Source: Chara braunii (Eukaryota > Streptophyta > Charophyceae > Charales > Characeae). From it: 22,717 nucleotides of DNA. The stretch lies in NCBI GenBank assembly GCA_003427395.1, contig BFEA01000062.1, forward strand, positions 3,668,511-3,691,227. Direction: 5' to 3'. The notes under the pieces were generated by a model. That model searched no databases and was not told where the DNA came from. It saw nothing but the letters and a program-made list of their open reading frames with translations. Within the stretch, counting starts at the first letter, position 1, and each line of letters opens with the position of its first letter. The position numbers were made by a program, and so were the translations under genes. Positions 1 to 7,553 of the stretch are shown here, one piece after another.

Positions 1-7
1 AGGGATG

Positions 8-27
8 TTTTTTTTTTTTTTTTTTTT
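8..27. repeat. poly(T) tract
   Basis: An uninterrupted run of 20 T. Poly(T) on the plus strand is what a minus-strand retroelement leaves at its 3' end, and LINE-1 further right is on the minus strand. More than 1.4 kb of unrecognised sequence separates the two, so a link is only a guess. Confidence 0.7.
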
Positions 28-51
28 AATCTGCTGTTCGTGGATAGACGA

Positions 52-140
52 GGGCCCTGACTGAACTGCTACGGAAAGGCAGCCCGAGTTTCAACTGCAA
101 TTGAAACTCGGGCCCTGACTAAACTGCTAAAACGCAGTTT
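52..140. repeat. Cluster of short palindromes and a 20-bp direct repeat
   Basis: A perfect 12-bp inverted repeat, CCCGAGTTTCAA / TTGAAACTCGGG, lies at 83-94 and 101-112 with a 6-nt loop. It sits between two copies of GGGCCCTGACTGAACTGCTA (52-71, and 110-129 with one mismatch). A second small stem, AAACTGC / GCAGTTT, follows at 121-140. The arrangement suggests the remnant of a small foldback element. No target-site duplication could be recognised. Confidence 0.6.
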
Positions 141-340
141 CGAATGCAATTACGAACTGTTTTCGTGACTGCGCCGAAGTTACCCCAAAAGAAAACAATA
201 CGGTCTGGTTTTAGGCAAGAAACTAGTAGGGCCTGCCCATTTCGGTTCACGAGATGTTTAAATAGCGGCAGTGTGCGTCTAACTTACCTCGTCAAATGAG
301 TATTAGTAAGCTTCTTCCCTTCCCCCTGTGACATGTATCA

Positions 341-426
341 CTTTCTTTTTCTTCTTCTTCTTCTTCTTCCTCCTCCTCCTCCTCCTCCTCCTCCTCTTCT
401 TCTTCTATTTTGTCTTCTTCTTGATG
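341..426. repeat. (TTC)n/(TCC)n polypyrimidine microsatellite
   Basis: A compound trinucleotide repeat: CTT/TTC units, then about nine TCC units, then TTC units again. It is almost pure pyrimidine on the plus strand for about 65 nt and roughly mirror-symmetric (TTC-TCC-TTC). Tracts of this type can form intramolecular triplex DNA. Confidence 0.9.
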
Positions 427-1249
427 TATGTTTTGGACGTGTTATGCATAAATTTTGGGATAATTTACGAAAGGGGTAACTACGCCGCAGTCACGCAAAC
501 AGTTTGAAAATGCACTTTTGGCATTCCCCCTAACATAGCACCCGTCCTTTGCGACATCCGTCAAAATTGGAGTGATACTGATGAGAACATTAGCATGGCT
601 CAAGGATGACATGCACAAATCGAGAAATGGTCCAAATTATTTATAAGAAAAAAAAAAAAAAAACACGTGACCCTACCGAACCAAAAATATACATTCCATA
701 TTTTCAGGTCTTCTGCCTGAAGTGCACTTTCAAACTCGGACCATGGCTCTGCCGTAGTTTTGCCTTTCAGGGGGGTAAAAAGTGCTGGTTTTCTTTAATA
801 TAATTGCTTTTTCTCAATTTTTCCTTCTCATTGAAAAACGTTTAACCAACGAGGTCGGGGACCTCACAATTCAACTCGGTAATGTCTGGCAGCATCAGCC
901 AGTTTAGCGTACGAGACAGAGCCGCCCCTATAGTGAGTAGCAACTTCAAAACAGGACAATTCAACAGCAAACTAGTCGCAAACCTAGACACCAAGACAAC
1001 AACGGACCAGTATTTGGACGATCATTCTTGAAAGTGTCTGGCTAAACCAGCCCTTATCGTGGGACCTACAGTCAGAGAATAATGTCCGTTATATGCGACT
1101 AAGTGTCGTACCGAGTGACCCAGTAAGGCGTCGCTGTATTTCCGTTTCCATCTGCTATCCATCCGCTAAGTGCTAATGTCAACCCAACTAAAGCTACCAC
1201 TATCCTCTTACTGGTTGCCTCCATTGACTATTGGCGCTAGGTGGAGGGG
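427..1249. other. Noncoding stretch without recognisable genes
   Basis: No reading frame here has protein-like composition or a motif I recognise. A run of 15 A lies near 649-663 and gives a spurious lysine-rich frame. Nothing else stands out. It may contain decayed 3' UTR of LINE-1, but no diagnostic sequence supports that. Confidence 0.5.
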
Positions 1250-1446
1250 CTATGAATTGTCATAGTGTAGCCAGCGGGACAACATTAACTTATCATCTAG
1301 AGACACCGCTGCCAAGCTGTTCCTTTTTGCCCATGACCGCAGAAACCACAGTCTTGCCCTATACCTCTTTGGTTCATGCCTACTGAGGATCTTCCTCCGC
1401 CAGTCGACGACAATCATCTGGTGGACCATAGACTTCATGGTACTCT

Positions 1447-1604
1447 TTAAACCACCAGTACTTGGCCCACCTATCGGCCGCGAAAAAAAATAGAGTAGAA
1501 AAGTTTTTAGTCGGATGAATTTGGGCACTCCTGTAGTAGCCTGTGCGTTTCCTAAAATCGTGGCACGTTAATGGGCACAACTCTAGGAAGTACTTGTGGT
1601 TTAC
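1447..1604. mobile_element. Inverted-repeat (MITE-like) unit at the LINE-1 3' edge
   Basis: The left end TTAAACCACCAGTACTTGG (1447-1465) is identical for 19 nt to both ends of the hairpin at 7635-7785. About 140 bp to the right, the sequence at 1588-1603 reads AAGTACTTGTGGTTTA, an imperfect inverted copy. Both places also contain a CGGCCGC stretch. The unit lies where the recognisable ORF2 protein of LINE-1 fades out. It is either an insertion into the LINE or a hairpin belonging to the LINE 3' region. The identical 19-mer is seen directly; the element interpretation is inferred. Confidence 0.45.
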
Positions 1605-1605
1605 C

Positions 1606-2582
1606 CCATTCCTCGCGGCTCCCTTGTCTGGCCCCCAACTTGTCTTTCCAGGCCATAGGTATTGCGTTGATCAGGTTTTGGAGTCTTTGCTCGACATGTC
1701 ACAGTCTCCCCAATTTATCCTTCACCATTTGGGTTGTGTGCCAGCAGAGTTGAATGTCATCCCAAATGTCTTCAATGCGGACAATACCCCTTTCTATCCA
1801 TGCCCTGCCAAATTTTACTATTCCTGCTGAGGCTGGAAAAACTGATCCATCCGCCTACTTGATCCATTGATTACCAAACAGCGGTTGTCTCAATACTTCG
1901 TCTCTCGTAGTCGGTTCCTTCCTTAGTTGAGGAGCCAGTGTCCTCCATGCCTGCAACACTTCTTGCCAAAAAGAGGAATTGGATCTCCGGCAGAGGTACG
2001 AGTCTAAAGTTATGAGTATTGATGCGTCCTCGCTCTCGCTCAGGTCCCAATCCTTAGCAAGTTGGCAGTTGGAATTCGCCCAACACAACCCAGTATTATT
2101 TATCCTTCGTATCTTGCGCTGCTTTGACTGGCCATTTACACAGTAATGTTGTGTTTTGACGTTGTGGATCCGGCAGCGCCAAGCCCCCTTCCTGTTTTAG
2201 CATTATCAGTTTGTCCGATGCCAACTTGGACATAACACACCGGTCTTCTTCCGCGTTTGGTTTCCACACATACTTCGCAGTCGCACATTTGATTTTTCTT
2301 GCATTAGCTTTGCCCAAACGCCGGATGGATCCCACGTATCACAACTGGGAGAACACTGAGGCATTCAGAACGAGCAATCTCCCCATTAGTGAGAGACCAT
2401 ATGTTGTCTTCCACTTCTTCAAACACTGCTCCACCTTGTCCAAGAGGATCTCATCTTGGATTTTGTCACAGTTCTTAAGTGAGACCTGCACACCCAAGAA
2501 CCTTTCAGCAAAATCTGCAGGGATCTTCTTCATCCCCAATTCCATGCAAATGCTAAATTGACCTGGTAGAAAAAAAATTGAT
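1606..2582 (-). pseudogene. LINE-1 ORF2, region after the RT core to C-terminus
   Basis: Minus-strand frames in succession give typical post-RT LINE sequence. At 2593-2339 there is LGVQVS, then a WKTTYGLSLMGRLLVLNA-like segment matching the conserved KW..r.LSlaGR..LI block. At 2335-2096 comes KQEGGLALPD followed by QNTTLLCKW, the usual GGLGl.d..N.all.KW block. At 2088-1855 comes the W-rich segment ending FGNQWIK, followed after a TAG at 1855 by IVRIEDIW and HVEQRLQNLINAIPMAW, matching the region before zf-RVT in other LINEs. Stops lie at 2339 (TGA), 1855 (TAG) and 1699 (TGA), with a frameshift near 2090 (probably one extra A). No convincing zf-RVT domain remains beyond this; the sequence degenerates at the inverted-repeat unit. 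Confidence 0.8.
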
Positions 2583-3370
2583 TTACTCCACAAGAATGAC
2601 TTTCACTGCGGCTAAGGAGCCTACCGTTTTCCTAGTAACTATCAAGAGGTCATCTGCCAAGGAACTACCTTTAAATTGGTTATGGCCCCTGACTCGTAAA
2701 CCTGAGATGTATGGATTTTGCCTGATATTGTTAAGCATAACATCCATTTGCATAACAAAGAGGAGAGGGTTCAACGGGCACCCTTGTCTCGGGGAGCGCG
2801 TTAACGGGAAGGGATCCGAGATAAGGTCGTTGACCATGACTGACTCTGTGGAGAAGCAATATAGGGCTTTGCAATGCATGTACAGTATGATGACCCTATC
2901 CCTACATGTCTCAGGGAGGTCAAAACAAAGGTCCAGTTCATGTGATCATAGGTTTTTTCTAGATCCATAAAAAGCACCACCATATTCAATTCTTCGTCTG
3001 CAATCACCTCCATGGCTTGTACTATTGTAACAATATTGTCCATGATCGACCTTCCTTTTACAAACGCTCCCTAGTCAGCCCCCACCAAGCCTGGTAGGTA
3101 ATCCGCAAGTCTGATGGTCATCGTTGTTGCTAATAGTTTGTAGACTGTGTTCAATAAGGAGATCGGACGCCAATTACGTATATTATTTTTTTCACCTCTT
3201 TTGAACAGTAGTGCGATAATGCCCTTGGTCATGCTGACCGCAAGGACGGTACCCAACAGAACCTCGTTATATATGGAGACTAAATCCACACAAAACAACT
3301 CTGAGTCCCAAAATTTCAGGAAGAATTCGATGGGGAGGCCGTCCTCCCCTGGGGCTTTCTTTTTTGCCAT
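2583..3370 (-). pseudogene. LINE-1 ORF2, reverse transcriptase core
   Basis: This is the RT domain that primes cDNA synthesis at nicked target DNA. Reading right to left, 3370-3071 holds KKKAPGEDGLPIEFF and NNIRNWRPISLLNTVYKLLA, the N-terminal RT blocks. After a TAG stop at 3071 the same frame goes on with GAFVKGRSIMDNI and the motif A sequence FMDLEKTYDHMNW (about 2977-2933), with its catalytic Asp. A frameshift near 2880 leads to motif B, RQGCPLNPLLFV, and then to motif C at 2649-2660. Motif C reads LADD instead of the usual YADD or FADD: the two Asp are kept but the aromatic residue is lost. A further frameshift near 2590 ends the segment. An active RT is ruled out by the breaks. Confidence 0.92.
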
Positions 3371-4178
3371 TCAATTGGCCACATGAGTTTGCTCATCTGT
3401 CGTAATGGGTCTATCAAGGGCCAACCTGCCTTCGGTTGGGATTCTTTCCACTGTGTTGGCCCAGAAGCCTGAGGATTCCGTCAGATCTCTATCGATTTCT
3501 TCCGCTGGTTTTCTAGATGTCAAAATACCTTTGAAATATATGACCGCATAGTCGCACATACCAAGGGTATCAGAGGTGGGGCGTAGATTGGGGTCGAACG
3601 GGTGGACTAGCTCTTTCATCATCCGGTGTTGGGTGGGTTGATGTTTTACTAGAGCAAAGGTTTCCGTACTCCTTATGTCCAACCTTTCCATGCCTTTGAT
3701 TTTACACCTCTCCAGCCATAATTTATGTTTGTTTAGCTGGATTTCCTTCCATTTAACCAGCCAGCCTATCCTCTCCCTTGTCCAAAAGGCATCGGAGACT
3801 GGATGCTGGCCCGTTGCTGCCTCCGGTTCTTCTATCTTCTTTTTGCACGTATCCTCTTCCCTGTTCCGGAAGAAAGTTTTAATCATAGAAAAGACAGAGA
3901 GTTTTCGTGCTCCTTATGTCCAACCTTTCCATGCCTTTGATTTTACACCTCTCCAGCCATAATTTTTGTTTGTTTAGCTGGATTTCCTTCCATTTAACCA
4001 GCCGGCCTATCCTCTCCCTTGCCCAAAAGGCATCAGAGACTGGATGCTGGCCCATTGCTGACTCCGGTTCTTCTATCTTCTTTTTGCACGTATCCTCTTC
4101 CTTGTTCCGGAAGAAAGTTCTAATCATAGAAAAGACAGAGAGCGCCTTCGCAGTGACACGCAGTCCTGTTGTAAGTCA
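3371..4178 (-). pseudogene. LINE-1 ORF2, linker between endonuclease and RT
   Basis: This is the charged, probably helical region joining APE and RT, typified by the FFRNREEDTCKKKIEEPE and KWKEIQLNKHKLWLERCK segments. After the TGA at 4176 the endonuclease frame continues unchanged into the right-hand copy of a tandem duplication. It then runs into a stop just past the duplication junction, because the unit length is not a multiple of three. The left-hand copy restores the frame and leads through 3886-3371 to another TGA, directly followed in frame by the RT. The frame is thus continuous apart from two stops and the duplication, which shows a single ancestral ORF2. Confidence 0.8.
3660..4141. 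repeat. 241-bp tandem duplication inside LINE-1 ORF2
   Basis: The sequence from TCCTTATGTCCAACC at 3670 to AAAAGACAGAGA at 3900 is repeated at 3911-4141 with a constant offset of 241 bp. I count about 8 substitutions in about 231 aligned positions (roughly 96.5% identity) and no indels. Because 241 is 3x80+1, the duplication shifts the ORF2 frame. It must have arisen in this copy or in a non-functional ancestor. Confidence 0.93.
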
Positions 4179-5027
4179 GTCCCCGGTTGTCTGAAATAGA
4201 GGTAGCTTGGTTTGTTTCCAAACTTCATTTTGTTCTCTGATCCATTCACAGACGTCCGCGTCCCTCAGGATCTCACTATTGAGCCTGAAATAGCCCCTTT
4301 CCTTATCAATGCAAGGACCTGGTATCGGGTAATGGTCCGAAAAGGGGTCAACCACCAGGTTGATTTTCACCAGGGAGTCCCAAGCTGAGGCACGAACGAA
4401 CACCATATCCAGCCTGCGTTGTGTCCTACCCACCGGTGTGTTTCTGCTGACGTGATGCCAAGTGACGCCGAATTCTTTTGGATGAGTCACTCTATAGGCA
4501 TCCACCAACCCCTGCCTTTCCAGCAAAGATAACAGCAGTTTAGCATCCGTACGAACAGGTCTTACGTCCAAGGTATCGATGCCTGGGTTTAGGACCATGT
4601 TCCAGTCCCCAGCAAGTACCAAATTGTCAACATTTGGGATTGCCTCTTCTAGACCTGCCAGGAAGGACAGGCGCTTCTTGCGATTGGACGGGACATATAC
4701 GCTCATAATTACCCATGGTTCCCCCGCCACTATTCCTTTGATCCACACCCACCTTCCCCAATTGTCTATGCATTTATTCACCCATTCGAAATCTAAATCC
4801 TGGTGGATGAGGATGGTCGTGCCGCCTTTCGTTCCATCCGCAGGGGCCCACAATTGTGGCCCCTTCCACCGCCTGCTAAGGTCTTGAATGTTTAGGTTGT
4901 CTAACTTGGGCTCTTGGAGGCAAATCACTAGTGCCTTCTGACTGTGAATCCAAGTTTTAAGGTGACTACGTTTTTCTCTGTCGCCCAGCCCCCGAACATT
5001 CCATGAAGTTAATGCAATGCGGTTCAT
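4176..5027 (-). pseudogene. LINE-1 ORF2 start: APE-type endonuclease domain
   Basis: A 283-residue open frame starts at a true ATG (5025-5027) and encodes the apurinic/apyrimidinic-like endonuclease that nicks target DNA for target-primed reverse transcription. The motifs stand in the expected order: SWNVRGL at residues 8-14, CLQEPKL with the metal-binding Glu near residue 39, GDWNMVL (GDxN box) near 140-147, a TW near 190, RRLDMVFV near 205, and SDHYPI with the catalytic Asp-His near 231. The domain itself is uninterrupted and is the best-preserved part of the element. The frame stops at TGA 4176-4178 inside the linker, where reading on in the same frame gives more ORF2 sequence. An active nuclease cannot be excluded, but without RT it could not mobilise the element. 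Confidence 0.92.
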
Positions 5028-5313
5028 TTACGAGGGGCATGACCGAAATGTTAATGGATGTGGTTTACTCCTCTGTTGGGGTTTTTCGTTGGCGTTCTTT
5101 CTTGGATTCTTTTGCAGGGAGTCAGGCTGAAGTCAGACTGTCCATCAAAAAGAGGGAGGACATATTCCTCCCTTTCAATTTCGTGTCGCATTCTGCCACG
5201 AAGTCGACCAGTAGACCGTCCTCCAAGTGTATATGTGACAGGTATGGATTGTGAATGGTATCGAACCAACTGCTTGGCGCCCATCTGATTCCCTCCTGCT
5301 CCAGTACCGGGTA

Positions 5314-5943
5314 CTAAGCATCTGGGGGAAGACGAAGATCTATCAAGGGCACGTACAGCCTACGTAAGCTACCTTCTTGAAACTGTCTAACCGCCCTTCC
5401 CATTGTTAGATTAGTAACGACTCTGCAGGGGAATCGGTTCTTCAACAGATCTTTGACACATCTCAGAATGATTTCGTTGTCAGGTGGGAGATGTGTCCCA
5501 AATGAGGACATGCCTAGACTATTATTTCCTAATTCATGACATAGGATCAGTACTCCGTTTGAGTCGGGCACACAGATAACTGGTACTACGCGTTTCGTTG
5601 CTGAGCTTGCCTCGACGGGAACTGATGTCATACCGTGAATCGCACCCAAGGTGGGTTGAACTTCGTCTAAGGATCCTTTATCCATATGCCAAAGAAGATC
5701 TGCCGTTGAGACCACGGATGAGGCAGAAGACTCGTTCTCCGAAAAGTTGAAGGAGCGGGAGGATATCTCCCCTTCCAAATTCGTTTTGCGTTGTTTGAAA
5801 GGTTTTTTCTCCTTCCTCTGGTTCGGAGACGGGCTGGCCTCATCATTCCCTGTCGAATCTCTGATTCCTTGTGAGTCCCCCTCTTGGCGTGAGGCCTGGA
5901 AGAGCTCAGCAGGGAGTAAGACTGTTGGAAACTCTTAGAAGGG
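5314..5943 (-). pseudogene. LINE-1 ORF1, C-terminal part
   Basis: An open minus-strand frame of about 208 codons begins after a TAA near 5946 and ends in a stop at 5314, 286 bp before the ORF2 ATG. There is no convincing ATG at its beginning, so it is probably the 3' part of a longer ORF1. Features: a basic cluster QRKEKKPFKQRK (about 5785-5822), a Ser/Glu-rich stretch SENESSASS, and a C-terminal hydrophobic region containing GNNSLGMSSFGTHLPP. That last patch resembles the end of the LINE-2 ORF1 frame. No CCHC zinc knuckle or esterase motif is visible. The position upstream of ORF2 supports an ORF1 (RNA-binding chaperone-like) role; the sequence itself does not prove it. Confidence 0.55.
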
Positions 5944-6137
5944 CTTGTTAAGGATCCTGAGGGCTGTGAGCATTCGTAGGACCTATGTGGTAACCTATTG
6001 CATGAGTAGTTCCGTAATAGGCCATTAGATATTCATGATCCTCCCCATGCTTTCTGATTCATATCGTGGTTTTCACAGACTGTTCTCAGCCGAAGTCGGG
6101 TAATGGCCCCGGTATCTCAAATAATCTCAAATGTTCT

Positions 6138-6223
6138 CAATGATCTGTACAATTCGAAATGGGATGCTGGGCCCGGTTCCCAGCACGTGCCGCTCCCCAC
6201 GAATAGACTGGAGCATTTGTTTT

Positions 6224-6254
<31 letters not shown>
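6138..6254 (+). mobile_element. SINE-like or truncated-LINE fragment with 30-nt poly(A)
   Basis: The plus strand carries GGGATGCTGGGCCCGGTTCC at 6161-6180, then AGCACGTGCCGCTCCCCACGA, then GGAGCATTTG, then exactly 30 A (6225-6254). The reverse complement matches the left end of LINE-2 (13025-13081): GTGGGGAGC(g/t)GCAC(g/c)TGCTGG followed by a ...TCCC ending, again next to a T-rich tail. A further match, CAATGAT ahead of the core, agrees with 13292-13315. It is therefore a 3' end of the same family as LINE-2, inserted in the opposite orientation and ending in a genuine poly(A). No A or B box or TSD was found, so SINE versus 5'-truncated LINE stays open. Confidence 0.6.
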
Positions 6255-6258
<4 letters not shown>

Positions 6259-6398
6259 TATCTTTTCCAAGTTGTTAACAGAACCTGATCTGGCAGCACT
6301 TGCTATATGTGATTTCTCCCACTTAGTTTTGTTGTCCAAGCCTATGGTGTCTACCTGCTTCTATCTAGGGATTGCTAGGATGGCTCTTCTGATATTTG

Positions 6399-6682
6399 TT
6401 TATGTGGGAATTGACAACAATCTGGCCGCCCGAATTGGGTTGGCATCGACTGCTGAAACACCAGGCGATAGCAGTTCCGGTTCATAAATAGGGTTATTAT
6501 GCTGACTGAAGGGGGGTATCACATAGTGGCCTGATTGTGATCAGGCCCCTAATATGTGATACCCCCCTTCAGTCAGCATAATAACCCTATTTATAAACCG
6601 GAATCGTTACCGCCTGGTGTTTCAGCAGTAGATGCCAACGCACTTCGGGCAGCCAGATTGTTGTAAACTCCCACGGATAAAA
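6399..6682. mobile_element. Large foldback element (MITE-like), about 284 bp
   Basis: The whole segment is one inverted repeat centred near 6538. Inner arms 6479-6525 and 6553-6599 (including AGGGTTATTATGCTGACTGA and its complement) differ at about one position. Outer arms 6411-6478 and 6600-6670 (TTTCAGCAGT, CCAGATTGTTGT) differ at about ten positions in roughly 70. Even the loop is palindromic: GGCCTGAT tgtg ATCAGGCC at 6528-6547. There is no coding capacity. The ends resemble TTATGTGGGAATTGACAA / TTTACAACTCCCAC-type termini, but the superfamily and TSD could not be assigned. A transcript through it would fold into a long hairpin. Confidence 0.88.
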
Positions 6683-6720
6683 TAAAATAAAATAAAAAAT
6701 AAAAAATAAAATAAAAAAAA
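6679..6720. repeat. A-rich (AAAAT)n tract
   Basis: Repeats of AAAAT/AAAATA run directly from the right end of the foldback element. This could be the target of the insertion or a simple expansion next to it. Confidence 0.7.
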
Positions 6721-7077
6721 GTGTTGCTTCAGTTTGGGAATATGGAAAAGAAACCAGTGGGCCGCAGACAAGTGCGGCCTGGATCTGAATGTACATAAAC
6801 GGGTCCGATATTTGCAGGCCCAACACTCGCTTTTGAATCAGTCCAACTTGTCCCGAACCCAGAATTGCAAGAAAGAAAGTGCCCAATCCAAACCCCATTT
6901 CGTTTGGGCCCAAGGCGTGGACCAGACAGACCGACCCTCGAACCATATCTCCGCTGTTGAATTAGCTACGGAACGATTGACAATGTTTGCCCAAAGCCCT
7001 GGCAAGGCGGAAACGGAAACACAGAGGAGCAAGGCGGTCAATAAGAGAAGCCCGAGGGAGTCCTGCAATAGACCGTC

Positions 7078-7170
7078 TATACAGACGGCTTTCTGTAGAA
7101 CGAGCTGAGGCAGAAATGAGAATACAGAAAGCCGTCTGAGTAGACGGCTTTCTGTAGACGGCTTTCTGTG
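7078..7170. repeat. Short repeats of AGACGGCTTTCTGTAG in both orientations
   Basis: AGACGGCTTTCTGTAG occurs at about 7083, again at about 7143 and partly once more directly after it. Its complement ACAGAAAGCCGTCT occurs at about 7124. Together they form a compact stem between 7083-7098 and 7124-7138. A diverged relative of the first copy with its flank (GGCTTTCTGCAACACGAGCTGAGG) lies at 7410-7433, corresponding to 7087-7110. Function unknown. Confidence 0.7.
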
Positions 7171-7305
7171 ACTGCGACATTTCCTTGTGTGTTTTTCCAG
7201 GTAGACTGTGGGGTCCCCGGCCCCGACATGCAGTTTCCAATTATATAAGGGATGCTGCTCCCCACAAGTTACAAAAAAAAAGAGAGAATGCAGAAACAGC
7301 AACTG

Positions 7306-7375
7306 CAATATTCAAATGCATCTGGTGCAAGCAGCAAGTTCAATACTCAGATGCATCTGGTGCAAGAACAGGTCC
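7306..7375. repeat. 35-bp tandem duplication
   Basis: CAATATTCAAATGCATCTGG... at 7306-7340 is followed directly by CAATACTCAGATGCATCTGG... at 7341-7375. ATGCATCTGGTGCAAG is identical in both. Confidence 0.8.
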
Positions 7376-7525
7376 ACGATGGTTGGGAGATCAGCATAGG
7401 GGTACAAAGGGCTTTCTGCAACACGAGCTGAGGTGAGAACGAGAACAGAGAAACAGGAAGTTTCGGGCGCAGGTGCAGAGCAAGAACAGGTCTAATATGG
7501 CCGTGGGAGTTCAGCAGGGGGCACA
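7363..7525. repeat. Diverged 118-bp direct repeat
   Basis: CAAGAACAGGTCCACGATGG with the following TGGGAGATCAGCATAGGGGTAC (from 7363) recurs as CAAGAACAGGTCTAATATGG with GGGAGTTCAGCAGGGGGCAC (from 7481), an offset of 118 bp. With the 35-bp duplication and the 7088/7411 match, the whole 7080-7525 segment looks built from nested, diverged repeats. Confidence 0.65.
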
Positions 7526-7553
7526 ATTAAGCAAGGAGGCAATGTATTACAGT

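Larger units (their letters stand above)
1606..5943 (-). mobile_element. LINE-1: decayed non-LTR retrotransposon (APE + RT)
   Basis: This minus-strand element reads, from right to left, an ORF1 C-terminal part (5943-5314), a 286-bp spacer, and an ORF2 starting at ATG 5027 that runs APE endonuclease, linker, RT and C-terminal region down to about 1606. It belongs to the poly(A)-type LINEs with an N-terminal APE endonuclease (L1-like). It is dead: ORF2 has in-frame stops at 4176, 3371, 3071, 2339, 1855 and 1699 and frame breaks near 3900, 2880, 2590 and 2090. Both element ends are unclear. No target-site duplication or 3' poly(A) tail (plus-strand poly-T at the left) could be assigned, so the limits given cover only the recognisable part. 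Confidence 0.9.

Noticed and set aside
4579-4887. 102-codon plus-strand frame inside LINE-1
   Set aside because: Lies opposite the well-supported APE endonuclease frame; a shadow without motifs.
6587-7308. Overlapping minus-strand frames of 119 and 156 codons with hydrophobic stretches
   Set aside because: They cross the foldback arm, the A-rich tract and the short-repeat mosaic; hydrophobic runs come from T-rich sequence. No signal of a real membrane protein gene.
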